Shown piece by piece: positions 1 through 7,281 of a stretch of 16,346 nucleotides of DNA. The notes beneath the pieces were generated by a model. It was not told where the DNA came from and did no database searches. It saw only the letters and a list, made by a program, of their open reading frames with translations. Made by a program: the position numbers and the translations under genes. Positions within the stretch are counted from its first letter, which is position 1, and the number at the start of each line of letters is the position of its first letter. The DNA lies in contig CAKPZC010000051.1 of the NCBI GenBank assembly GCA_934203355.1, positions 1 to 16,346 on the forward strand, written 5' to 3'. The stretch is from an uncultured Prevotella sp. (GTDB lineage: Bacteria > Bacteroidota > Bacteroidia > Bacteroidales > Bacteroidaceae).

Positions 1-72
1 GGTACCACCAGGAATCGAACCGGGGACACAAGGATTTTCAGTCCTTTGCTCTACCAACTGAGCTATGGCACC
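1..72 (-). tRNA. tRNA-Phe (GAA), lacking only its discriminator base at the window edge
   Basis: The reverse strand folds into a complete cloverleaf: a 7-bp acceptor stem (GGTGCCA with TGGTACC, one G-T pair), a GCTC/GAGC D stem, an anticodon stem AAGGA/TCCTT around the loop CTGAAAA, and a T arm with loop TTCGATT. The anticodon is GAA (complement of bases 37-39), so it decodes UUC and UUU as phenylalanine. The 3' discriminator base would lie just left of base 1, so whether CCA is encoded cannot be seen. The T stem has one C-U mismatch (CCCGG against CCTGG). A Bacteroidetes promoter lies just upstream, at 96-127. Confidence 0.95.
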
Positions 73-95
73 AACTGCGTTTTGTTTTTCGGGTG

Positions 96-127
96 CAAAG
101 GTACGCATAATTTATTGAATCACCAAA
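96..127 (-). promoter_or_regulatory. Bacteroidetes-type promoter of tRNA-Phe
   Basis: On the minus strand a TTTG box (complement of 124-127) is followed after 20 bases by TACCTTTG (complement of 96-103). This matches the Bacteroidetes primary sigma consensus (about -33 TTTG, -7 TAnnTTTG). Transcription would start near base 89, giving a leader of about 17 bases before the tRNA. Confidence 0.75.
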
Positions 128-193
128 TTTTAGTTGATAAATTTTTGATGTCATATAGCTCATATTGTCCCCTATGTTGTTTTTATGGGGATT

Positions 194-1267
194 TTACTCC
201 TTGCTCAGTGGGTTCCAACCTTGTGCTTTAAGCTCAAACTCCTGATTGTCGCGTGTGACGAGCATCTGTCCCAGTTCCGGTCGGGTGATATGTCCGATTA
301 GTTTCACCCCTTCCATATCCTTCACTTTTTCGTGGTCGCCTATAGGCACAGTGAAGAGCAGTTCATAGTCCTCGCCACCGTTGAGAGCACATGTCGTTAC
401 GTTCATGTTCAGTTCCTCAGCCATGACAGCCGTCTGGTAGTCGATTGGAATATTTTTCTCGTAGACTCTGCAACCGCAGTTTGACTCCTTGCAGATGTGC
501 ATCAGTTCGCTTGAGAGTCCGTCGCTTATGTCCATCATGGCAGTGGGGTGTATGTTAAGTTCTCTGAAACGAGCAATGATGTCGCCACGTGCCTCAGTTT
601 GTAGTTGTCGTTGCAGCAGATATTCCTTTCCTGCAAAGTCGGGTTGGAAATCCTTAAGAGCCTCAAGAGCTCTTTTGTCGTTCTTCTTGCGTGCTTCGTC
701 CACCTGCTGATAGTAGACACTCTTTTCGCGTTCGAGCAGTTGCAGTCCCATATAAGCAGCTCCAAGGTCGCCAGTGACGCAAATAAGGTCGGTGTCCTTA
801 GCACCATTGCGGTAGACGATGTCCTCGCGTCGAGCCTCGCCAATGCAAGTGATGCTAATGGCAAGTCCAGTGTAAGACGAAGTAGTGTCGCCTCCAACGA
901 TGTCGACTCCCCACTTATCGCAAGCCATTCTTAATCCGCTATAGAAAGCGTCCATGTCCTCCACCTTGAAGCGTTTGCTCAGCGCAAGGCTCACTGTCAT
1001 TTGTCGTGGAGTGCCGTTCATGGCAAATATGTCGCTGATGTTCACCATAGCCGACTTATATCCGAGGTGTTGCAGGTCGATATAAGTGAGGTCGAAATGC
1101 ACTCCCTCCATAAGCATGTCGGTAGTGACGAGCACCTCAGAGTCGGGATAGTGCAGCACGGCACAGTCGTCGCCCACGCCCTTGATAGTAGACTCGTTTT
1201 TGAGTTTTATGTTTTCTGTAAGATGTCGGATGAGTCCAAACTCTCCGAGTTTTGAAATGTCTGTCAT
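194..1267 (-). CDS. thiL: Thiamine-monophosphate kinase
   Basis: ATP-dependent kinase making thiamine diphosphate from thiamine monophosphate, the last step of cofactor synthesis, in the cytoplasm. The 357-residue product has the ThiL/PurM-type motifs in order: VGDDCAVL (31-38), TTDMLMEGVHF (48-58), NISDIFAMNG (76-85, the usual DLAAMG site), VGGDT (124-128), GDLGAAYMG (166-174), MMDISDGL (244-251) and GGEDYELLFTVP (297-308). The Asp-rich motifs are the metal and phosphate ligands of the family. It is about 30 residues longer than E. coli ThiL; the extra length sits in a charged segment near 180-230. The start ATG lies 14 bases after the purine nucleoside phosphorylase stop, so this is the last gene of the sppA-lpxK-phosphorylase-thiL operon. 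No convincing terminator follows it. Confidence 0.96.
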   Translation of the reverse strand: MTDISKLGEFGLIRHLTENIKLKNESTIKGVGDDCAVLHYPDSEVLVTTDMLMEGVHFDLTYIDLQHLGYKSAMVNISDIFAMNGTPRQMTVSLALSKRFKVEDMDAFYSGLRMACDKWGVDIVGGDTTSSYTGLAISITCIGEARREDIVYRNGAKDTDLICVTGDLGAAYMGLQLLEREKSVYYQQVDEARKKNDKRALEALKDFQPDFAGKEYLLQRQLQTEARGDIIARFRELNIHPTAMMDISDGLSSELMHICKESNCGCRVYEKNIPIDYQTAVMAEELNMNVTTCALNGGEDYELLFTVPIGDHEKVKDMEGVKLIGHITRPELGQMLVTRDNQEFELKAQGWNPLSKE

Positions 1268-1281
1268 ATAATATAATAATG

Positions 1282-2091
1282 TTAAGCTCTGCGAATCATT
1301 TCGCGCATAATCTCGGTCATCAGTGGTTGTGCAGCATTTGCAGCAATTTGCACTTCCTCGTGCGACACCTCTACGGGAGTGTCTTCAAGTCCGAGGTCGG
1401 TGATGATGCTTATTCCGAATGTGCGTATGCCGCAATGGTGTGCCACTATTACTTCGGGAACAGTGCTCATTCCCACGGCGTCGCCTCCCATGCGGTGATA
1501 CATCTTGTATTCGGCAGGAGTCTCGAATGTTGGTCCCTGTACTCCCACATAAACACCATGAACCACACGTATGCCTTTTTCCTTGGCTATGCTGTCTGCC
1601 TTGTCAATGAGTGAGTGGTCGTAAGCCTCGTGCATGTCGGGGAAGCGTGGACCAGTAGGGAAGTTTTTGCCACGCAGCGGATGTTCGGGAAACAGGTTTA
1701 TATGGTCGGTGATAATCATCAAGTCGCCAATCTTGAAGTTGGGATTCATACCTCCCGACGCGTTGCTCACGAATAGCGTTTTAATTCCCAGTTCATACAT
1801 GACACGTATGGGGAATGTCACCTCCTTCATGGAGTAGCCCTCGTAGTAGTGGAATCGTCCCTCCATAGCCATGATGTCTTTGCCTCCGAGTTTGCCGAAT
1901 ATAAGTTTTCCGGCGTGTCCCTCAACCGTCGACACTGGGAAGTTGGGTATGTCTTTATAGGCAAATTCGTAGCTGTCGGTTATTTCTGTCGCAAGCTGTC
2001 CGAGTCCGGTGCCGAGAATGATGGCAGTGTTAGGACTTGTTGTCATCCTTTCTTTTAGCCAGGATGCTGTTTCTTGAATTTTTTCGTACAT
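1282..2091 (-). CDS. Purine nucleoside phosphorylase (trimeric, PNP-I family)
   Basis: Splits purine nucleosides with phosphate into base and (deoxy)ribose 1-phosphate for purine salvage, in the cytoplasm. The 269-residue product has the family signatures: phosphate loop ILGTGLG (25-31), RFHYYEGY (79-86), SNASGGMN (109-116), GPTFETPAEYKM (186-197), VGMSTVPEVIVA (206-217) and VSHEEV (242-247). The base-binding Glu is E194. The position matching human Asn243 is Asp232 (IITD instead of ITN), a change known to broaden base specificity. The N-terminus YEKIQETASWL matches the first helix of trimeric PNPs, which supports the ATG at 2091 even though it lies 62 bases inside lpxK. Such overlap suggests translational coupling. 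punA or pnp would be suitable symbols; the exact one is left open. Confidence 0.95.
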   Translation of the reverse strand: MYEKIQETASWLKERMTTSPNTAIILGTGLGQLATEITDSYEFAYKDIPNFPVSTVEGHAGKLIFGKLGGKDIMAMEGRFHYYEGYSMKEVTFPIRVMYELGIKTLFVSNASGGMNPNFKIGDLMIITDHINLFPEHPLRGKNFPTGPRFPDMHEAYDHSLIDKADSIAKEKGIRVVHGVYVGVQGPTFETPAEYKMYHRMGGDAVGMSTVPEVIVAHHCGIRTFGISIITDLGLEDTPVEVSHEEVQIAANAAQPLMTEIMREMIRRA

Positions 2092-3154
2092 AGCTTATGA
2101 TTTTATTGTTAAACTCTTCCTCACTGTCCAGCATGAATCTAATTCTGATAGGCAGTGCGTAGATATTCTTCTTCACCTCCTCCGATATACCGTCGATATG
2201 AGTAAGACGTGTTGCGTCCTTTTCGGTAGTGATGATAGTCTTTGGCGACGGCATAGCTGCGAAAGTAGAGTTGATGCGCTCAATGTCAGATGCTGTGAAC
2301 TGGTGGTGGTCGCTGAATGTCATAGGAGTGATATTGCGCGACACAGGTTGCAGGTCGACAATCATCTGTTGGGGCGATGCAATGCCTGTGAGCAACAGTA
2401 TGTTTACTCCCCGTGGTAATGAGTCGATGGGGAGTCGTTCGCCACCGAACACAGGTTTCAGACTTTCGTATTGCAGTGTGGTGAAATACAGTTCTTGATA
2501 AGGGTAGAGGTCCATGGCGCGTTTGAGCACCCTAAACTCCATTGGTTTTAGGTCCTTAGGGCATTTTGTGACAATCACGATGTCGGCCCTCGACTTTCCT
2601 TCCTTAGGTTCGCGCATACGTCCGGCTGGTAACAACTTGTCGTAGATGATGAGTCGGTGGTAGTCGACAAGCAGGATGTTGATACCCGGTTTTACGTAGC
2701 GGTGCTGGTAGGCATCGTCGAGCAGAATGACGTCGACATCCTTAGTGGCACTGTCGTTAGTAAGTCGCCTTATACCCTCGCGGCGGTGTTTGTCGACAGC
2801 TACATAAATGTCGTTGAACTTGTGCTTCATTTGGTAGGGCTCGTCTCCGATTTCCGGCATTGTCGTGTCGTTGTCGGCAAGCACGTAGCCATGGCTTTTG
2901 CGCTTATATCCTCTCGACAACACACCCACCTTAAGCTTTTCGTGAAGCAGATTGATGAGATATTCCACGTGGGGAGTCTTTCCCGACCCTCCCACAGTGA
3001 TGTTGCCGACAGCAATGATGGGTATGTCGTAGCTTTGGCTCTTGAGCACTCCGATGTTGAACATCCAGTTGCGTATGCGCACTCCGATGCCATAGAGCCA
3101 GCTTAGTGGCAGTAGCCACTCGTTGATTTTGATGAAATCGCCTTCTGTTCTCAT
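2030..3154 (-). CDS. lpxK: Tetraacyldisaccharide 4'-kinase (lipid A synthesis)
   Basis: Phosphorylates the 4' position of the lipid A disaccharide at the inner membrane, a late step of the Raetz pathway. The 374-residue product has a hydrophobic N-terminus (about residues 13-35) for membrane contact, a Walker A site GNITVGGSGKT (50-60), LSRGYKRKSHGY (79-90), the DDAYQHR motif (146-152, usually DDGFQHR) and a SDHHQFT motif in the C-terminal half. All are typical of LpxK. It starts 20 bases after the sppA stop. Its last 20 residues are charged and lie inside the phosphorylase reading frame; the 62-base overlap is larger than usual. It indicates that the organism makes lipid A, as expected for a Gram-negative Bacteroidales. 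Confidence 0.95.
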   Translation of the reverse strand: MRTEGDFIKINEWLLPLSWLYGIGVRIRNWMFNIGVLKSQSYDIPIIAVGNITVGGSGKTPHVEYLINLLHEKLKVGVLSRGYKRKSHGYVLADNDTTMPEIGDEPYQMKHKFNDIYVAVDKHRREGIRRLTNDSATKDVDVILLDDAYQHRYVKPGINILLVDYHRLIIYDKLLPAGRMREPKEGKSRADIVIVTKCPKDLKPMEFRVLKRAMDLYPYQELYFTTLQYESLKPVFGGERLPIDSLPRGVNILLLTGIASPQQMIVDLQPVSRNITPMTFSDHHQFTASDIERINSTFAAMPSPKTIITTEKDATRLTHIDGISEEVKKNIYALPIRIRFMLDSEEEFNNKIISYVRKNSRNSILAKRKDDNKS

Positions 3155-3174
3155 ATGCCACAGCTCATTGGTTA

Positions 3175-4950
3175 TTATTTCACGTTCATTATATATGGCA
3201 GTCGCGTTTGAAGTGCACTCTGCTCGTTAAGTGTGCGCATCATGCAGAAAGGCTCGTATAGGTCGCCGAGAGTCATGCGCAGTTGCTCGTCGAGATAGTT
3301 GCTGCTATTTGCTGTCTCAAACAGTTGGTCGGTCCATGAAGCAGGAGCTGGGTATTCGGTGGTGTAGTAGTCCTTAATCTTAGCCAGTTGTGCAGCTTTC
3401 TTCACAGCGTCGTCGAGTCCTCCGAGTTGGTCTACAAGTTTTATGTTGAGAGCATCGGCTCCAATCCACACACGTCCTTGTGCTATTTTCTCTACACTCT
3501 CCACAGGCAGTCGTCGTCCATCGGCTACACGCTTGCGGAACAGGGCATATCCACGGTTTACATAAGCCTGAAGCATAGCAGTCTCTTCGGCGTTGAATGG
3601 GCGCGCCATGAGATTTCCAAATGTAGAGTTGCGGTTGGTTTTCACTTCATCGAATTTCACTCCGAGCTTTTGTGTGACGAGTCCACTCAAGTCGGGGAAT
3701 ATGGCAAAGATGCCAATGCTACCAGTAAGTGTGTTGGGCTGAGCCACAATCCACGATGCAGGAGCCGAAAGATAGTAGGCTCCCGAAGCAGCATAGTCGC
3801 CCATCGACACTACGACCGGCTTCTTAGCCTTGAGCATGCTTACCTGATGCCATATCTGTTCGGAGGCATAAGCGTCGCCACCTCCCGAGTTGACGCGTAT
3901 GACAACCGCCTTCACATTGTCATCGTTCATAAGGTCCTCAAGGTCCTTGCACACTGTCGATGCGGCAATGCAGTGGTTTTTACTTTGCATTATCGACGAT
4001 GCGTCGCTCTGCACCACGTCGCCATAGGCATAGTAGATGGCAATGTTGTCGCCGTCGGCCTTTGTCTCCTTCACGTTGAGCATATCGCTCACTCCGAGTT
4101 GCGGAACAATGTCGTCGTCGTCAATCTTGAGCATCTTCTTCACAACCTTCTTCACGTTGTCGGCATACATGAGTTCGTCGACCATCTTGCGCTTCTTCAT
4201 CATCTCTGCCGACTGGAATAGTGTGTACTCGTCGGCGTACTTGTTGAGCGAGTCGACGCTTATGTTGCGGCTTTTTGCCACTGCCGAGCACACGTTCTTC
4301 CATGCGCCGTCAATATAGCGTTTGGTTTGTAGGCGATTAGCTTCGCTCATCTGGTCTTCGGTGAATGTCTCGGTGGCACTTTTGAATGTTCCCACCTTCA
4401 CCACCTGATACTTGATGCCAAACTTTGCCATGAGGTCCTTGTAGAACATAGGCTGGGCACCAAGTCCGTGCCAGTCGACCATTCCTTGTGGGTTGATATA
4501 AATCTTGTTGGCTACAGAAGCCAGATAGTAGGCACCCTGCGAGTAGCTGTCGCCATAAGCCACTATCCATTTGCCGCTCTTGCGGAAATCCACAAGGGTG
4601 TTTCTTATCTCTTGCAATGTGGCGAGTCCGGCGTTCAGTTCGCCTGCCTCGATATATATACCCTTCACATTGTCGTTGTCTTTAGCCTTCTTAATGGCTG
4701 ATAGAATGTCGTTGAGTCCTGTTGATGGGTTATAGTTGCCGGTCAGCATACCCATGAAGTCGTCTTGCCCCTGCTCATCGATGCCGTTGTTGAGGTTGAG
4801 CACGAGCACTGTATTCTTTTCCACGTTCTGTGTGGCTTGTGTCGAAGCCACCATGCCAACTATGCTCATCACGCCGAATATTCCAGCAATAACGAGAAAC
4901 ACCACTATGCCAACTACTGTGGCAAGGACATACTTGAAGAAATCTTTCAT
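3175..4950 (-). CDS. sppA: Signal peptide peptidase SppA, 67K type
   Basis: Membrane-anchored serine protease of the ClpP/crotonase fold that degrades cleaved signal peptides. The 591-residue product has one N-terminal membrane segment (about residues 10-35) and two tandem peptidase-S49 halves, as in E. coli SppA (618 residues). The general-base Lys is K190 in VGTFKSATETF, in the N-terminal half. The nucleophile Ser is S389 in MGDYAASGAYYLS, followed by NTLTGSIGIFA (406-416) in the C-terminal half. Lys and Ser from different halves build the shared active site in this family. It is the first gene of the lpxK-phosphorylase-thiL operon and is transcribed away from the exporter gene at 5135. A -7 element lies 39-46 bases upstream of the start. 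Confidence 0.96.
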   Translation of the reverse strand: MKDFFKYVLATVVGIVVFLVIAGIFGVMSIVGMVASTQATQNVEKNTVLVLNLNNGIDEQGQDDFMGMLTGNYNPSTGLNDILSAIKKAKDNDNVKGIYIEAGELNAGLATLQEIRNTLVDFRKSGKWIVAYGDSYSQGAYYLASVANKIYINPQGMVDWHGLGAQPMFYKDLMAKFGIKYQVVKVGTFKSATETFTEDQMSEANRLQTKRYIDGAWKNVCSAVAKSRNISVDSLNKYADEYTLFQSAEMMKKRKMVDELMYADNVKKVVKKMLKIDDDDIVPQLGVSDMLNVKETKADGDNIAIYYAYGDVVQSDASSIMQSKNHCIAASTVCKDLEDLMNDDNVKAVVIRVNSGGGDAYASEQIWHQVSMLKAKKPVVVSMGDYAASGAYYLSAPASWIVAQPNTLTGSIGIFAIFPDLSGLVTQKLGVKFDEVKTNRNSTFGNLMARPFNAEETAMLQAYVNRGYALFRKRVADGRRLPVESVEKIAQGRVWIGADALNIKLVDQLGGLDDAVKKAAQLAKIKDYYTTEYPAPASWTDQLFETANSSNYLDEQLRMTLGDLYEPFCMMRTLNEQSALQTRLPYIMNVK

Positions 4951-4988
4951 TGTATACTTTTTTTAGTTACTTTTTGCTTTGATGTATG

Positions 4989-4996
4989 CAAAGATA
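4989..4996 (-). promoter_or_regulatory. Probable -7 element for the sppA operon
   Basis: The minus strand reads TATCTTTG, matching TAnnTTTG, 39 bases upstream of the sppA ATG. No clear TTTG box is seen at the matching distance (around 5016-5019), so only the -7 half is supported. Confidence 0.5.
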
Positions 4997-5061
4997 CTAT
5001 TTTTCAGTGACATACTTTGCATATTTAAAAAGTTATATTTCACTATATCATAAAAAAACAG

Positions 5062-5069
5062 TACCTTTG
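5062..5069 (+). promoter_or_regulatory. Probable -7 element for the ThrE-like exporter gene
   Basis: TACCTTTG matches the Bacteroidetes -7 consensus exactly and is followed by GC, as in other promoters of this window. It predicts a start near 5076 and a leader of roughly 59 bases. The -33 region is AT-rich with no clear TTTG. It faces away from the sppA -7 element 66 bases to the left, so the region holds divergent promoters. Confidence 0.6.
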
Positions 5070-5134
5070 CAGCGTTTTTATAGCATAATCACTAATTTTA
5101 TTTATTTAGTCAAATAACAACAAAGAGAGAAAGT

Positions 5135-6514
5135 ATGGATCAAATCCAAAAAATCGAGTACGAAAAGTTATTGAGACGTAAGCTTGACTTGCTTTTGAAG
5201 ACAGGAAAGTTACTGGTAGAGAGTGCGGCCGACACCAACCGCATCTTGCGCAACATGAACCGCGTTGCGGCATTTCTCGGATTGCCAGAGGAGCACCTGC
5301 ACATCTATGTTCAGTTCAATATGCTCATGGTGAACCTTAGCGACGGCGAGCACTCGTTCACCAAGTTCCAGCGTTGCACTAAGCACGGTATCGACATGAC
5401 ACGTCTTTCGCTTATTTCGCGCCTTTCGTGGCAGGCTATATCCGAAGACTACACCATTGATAAGTATGCCGAGGAACTTGATAAGATTGAGCATCGCAAG
5501 CGCAACTACACTCCTTTGCAGGTGGCAATAGGAACGGGCTTTGCGTGCGGTGGATTCTGTATTCAGTTTGGTTGCGACTGGACGGCTTTCTTCTACGCCT
5601 CGTTTGCTGCAGCTATAGGTATGTATCTGCGCGGATGGCTCTTGCGCAAGGGATTCAACAACTATATGGGCATTGCCGTTGCTGCATTCATATCAACATT
5701 CATAGCGTTCCTCACTATGTGGCTGCCGTCGTCGTGGACTTCCACGCCGCTTCATCCGCTGTTGGCTTGTGCGCTGTTTATTGTGCCGGGCGTGCCACTC
5801 ATCAACTTTGTCGACGACATGCTCGATAACTACATACAGGTGGGACTGACGCGAGCCATCAACACGTTCCTTATGATTGTTGCCATGTCGTTTGGTATTG
5901 CTTTCTTCCTGAAGATTTCGCATTTCGACTTGACTCAATTCTATTCTATCCCGATGATTCCCCACAATAGTTATATCAGTTATGCTGCCGCGGCAGCCAT
6001 ATCGGCTATGGGATTCTCGATGATTTTCAACATCCAGCGCCGCCTGTTGTGGGTTGTAGCCATTGGTGGTATCATTGCGGTATGTACGCGCAACTTTGTA
6101 AACCTCGGTCCGTCTAACAATAATATAGGTCTTGATATGGGTCTTGCCATTGGTTCTTTGGCTGGCAGTACATTGGTGTCGCTTGTGTGTGTGAAGGCTG
6201 TTCACAAGTTCCATGTGCCCCACCACGTGCTCTCTATCCCGAGTGTCATTCCTATGATTCCCGGTGTACTTATGTATCGTGCGCTTGTGGCAATGATCGA
6301 GATGAACGGTGTTGTGGGTGAGCTTACAAATGCCGTGAAGTTCGGCATGGCGTCTGCCATCACCATTATGTGTATTTCTCTTGGAGTGGCAATCCCTAAC
6401 GTGTTCGTTCGTCAGTGGATAGCCTCGTCGCGCCACAAGCGTTTGGAAAAGGCAATTGCCGACCGCAAGGCTCGTGGCAAGTTTGTCGACTTGTCGGAGT
6501 TTGATATGAAATAA
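5135..6514 (+). CDS. Threonine/serine exporter family protein (ThrE-like, two-domain)
   Basis: Probable inner-membrane amino acid exporter. The 459-residue product begins with a soluble part (about 1-125) holding the ThrE N-terminal pattern: LLLKTGKLLVESAADTNRI (18-36), then VQFNMLMVNLSDGEHSFTKF in the next 60 residues. About ten hydrophobic segments follow from residue 128 to about 430, in two groups. These correspond to the ThrE (DUF1212, PF06738) and ThrE_2 (DUF3815, PF12821) halves. In some bacteria the halves are separate proteins; here they are fused, as in Corynebacterium ThrE. The C-terminal tail is charged and cytosolic. It is a single-gene unit with its own promoter, convergent with the Crp/Fnr gene. 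Substrate is inferred from family only and could be another small metabolite. Confidence 0.85.
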   Translation: MDQIQKIEYEKLLRRKLDLLLKTGKLLVESAADTNRILRNMNRVAAFLGLPEEHLHIYVQFNMLMVNLSDGEHSFTKFQRCTKHGIDMTRLSLISRLSWQAISEDYTIDKYAEELDKIEHRKRNYTPLQVAIGTGFACGGFCIQFGCDWTAFFYASFAAAIGMYLRGWLLRKGFNNYMGIAVAAFISTFIAFLTMWLPSSWTSTPLHPLLACALFIVPGVPLINFVDDMLDNYIQVGLTRAINTFLMIVAMSFGIAFFLKISHFDLTQFYSIPMIPHNSYISYAAAAAISAMGFSMIFNIQRRLLWVVAIGGIIAVCTRNFVNLGPSNNNIGLDMGLAIGSLAGSTLVSLVCVKAVHKFHVPHHVLSIPSVIPMIPGVLMYRALVAMIEMNGVVGELTNAVKFGMASAITIMCISLGVAIPNVFVRQWIASSRHKRLEKAIADRKARGKFVDLSEFDMK

Positions 6515-6542
6515 TAATCGTTTATAGCGATAATATAGAAAA

Positions 6543-6606
6543 AAGAGGGTGTGTCAAAATAGGAGTTAACGGAATTCCGTTAACTCCTATTTTGACACAC
6601 CCTCTT
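6543..6606. terminator. Perfect 64-bp palindrome, likely terminator between convergent genes
   Basis: Every base from 6543 to 6574 pairs with its partner from 6575 to 6606, giving two 32-base arms with no spacer; the centre is GGAATTCC. In RNA it forms a long hairpin. Read on the minus strand the hairpin is followed by a run of six T (complement of 6539-6544), so it is a good intrinsic terminator for the six-gene operon ending at 6611. For the exporter on the plus strand it is a strong hairpin without a long U tract. The outer sequence GAGGGTGTGTCAAAA resembles a terminal inverted repeat of an insertion element, so it may have originated from two abutting element ends. Confidence 0.85.
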
Positions 6607-6610
6607 AGAC

Positions 6611-7267
6611 TTATAATTTCTCCAGTGCCTCAATTGTTATGATACCTCGACTGAAGTCGAGCAGTCCCTCTGTTCTTAAATTGTTGAGCACTTTCGACAC
6701 GGCGAGTCGCCCGAGTCCTGATTCCTGTGCGAGTCGTGTCATTTTTATACGTATGGTCTTTGGTCCTGTGGGTATTGAGCAATGGCTCTTTATAAACCTT
6801 ATTATTCTTGCCCGGTCGTTGTTGGGGCATGGTTGCCATGCGTGGCGTGAGGCTTTTTGTGAAAGAGTGGATATAATGTTTATCAAGTTTAGGCGAAAGA
6901 TGATAAACTCGTCGGAAAGGCGCATTATGTCGTTCTTGTAGAGTTCCATAATGTCGCAACAGGTGTCGGCAATGAATGTGAATGAATAGCGTTGGGTGAG
7001 TCCGAATAGCCTTTCGGGTTGCAGGATATAAGGAGCCACAACAGTCTCCTCGAACGAGTAGCCGTGGTCGTCGGCAAAAGCCACAACCTTAGCCTTGCCA
7101 TCTAAAAGAAAAGCCATGCTCTTGCATGGCTCTCCTTCGTTGCGTATGTTTTTTTCTGGAGCAAACTTGCAGAATGCGAATTTAGTCTGACCGATAATCT
7201 GCATTAGTTCGCTGTTGCTCAATCCCTGGAAAAGGGGAGTTGCCACAAGTTTGTCGTAGAAGTTCAT
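6611..7267 (-). CDS. Crp/Fnr-family transcriptional regulator
   Basis: DNA-binding regulator of 218 residues. Residues 1-120 form a cNMP-binding-type jelly roll: start LFQGLSNSEL (12-21), then NEGEPCKSMAFLLDGKAKV (43-61). Residues 120-145 form the dimer helix. The winged helix-turn-helix is MTRLAQESGLGRLAVSKVLNNL (176-197) followed by a short wing ending GIITIEALEKL. The usual phosphate-binding cassette (GE...RSA) is not seen; the matching stretch reads APYILQPERLFGLTQRYSF (78-96). Cysteines at 33, 48, 103, 104, 147 and 163 are not in an FNR iron-sulfur spacing. cAMP binding is therefore doubtful and the ligand unknown. It starts 14 bases after apbE and is the last gene of the operon, so it may feed back on it. 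Confidence 0.88.
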   Translation of the reverse strand: MNFYDKLVATPLFQGLSNSELMQIIGQTKFAFCKFAPEKNIRNEGEPCKSMAFLLDGKAKVVAFADDHGYSFEETVVAPYILQPERLFGLTQRYSFTFIADTCCDIMELYKNDIMRLSDEFIIFRLNLINIISTLSQKASRHAWQPCPNNDRARIIRFIKSHCSIPTGPKTIRIKMTRLAQESGLGRLAVSKVLNNLRTEGLLDFSRGIITIEALEKL

Positions 7268-7281
7268 AATGCTTTATGCTT

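Noticed and set aside
169..190. CCCC...GGGG hairpin just after thiL considered as its terminator
   Set aside because: Only four firm pairs plus two beyond a bulge and no T run on the minus strand, so too weak to call.
46..231. Plus-strand open frame of 61 codons near the left edge
   Set aside because: It crosses the tRNA-Phe gene and its promoter and the end of thiL on the other strand; no coding signal.
3388..4221. Open frame of 277 codons on the plus strand inside sppA
   Set aside because: Antisense to conserved SppA including its catalytic Ser region; His-rich composition with no recognisable motif.
5693..6436. Open frame of 247 codons on the minus strand inside the exporter gene
   Set aside because: Rich in His, Arg, Asn and Thr, the signature of reading a membrane protein gene backward; no start signals.
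6543..6606. Complete insertion sequence at the palindrome
   Set aside because: No transposase or interior sequence is present; only end-like arms remain, so it is listed as a terminator with possible element origin.
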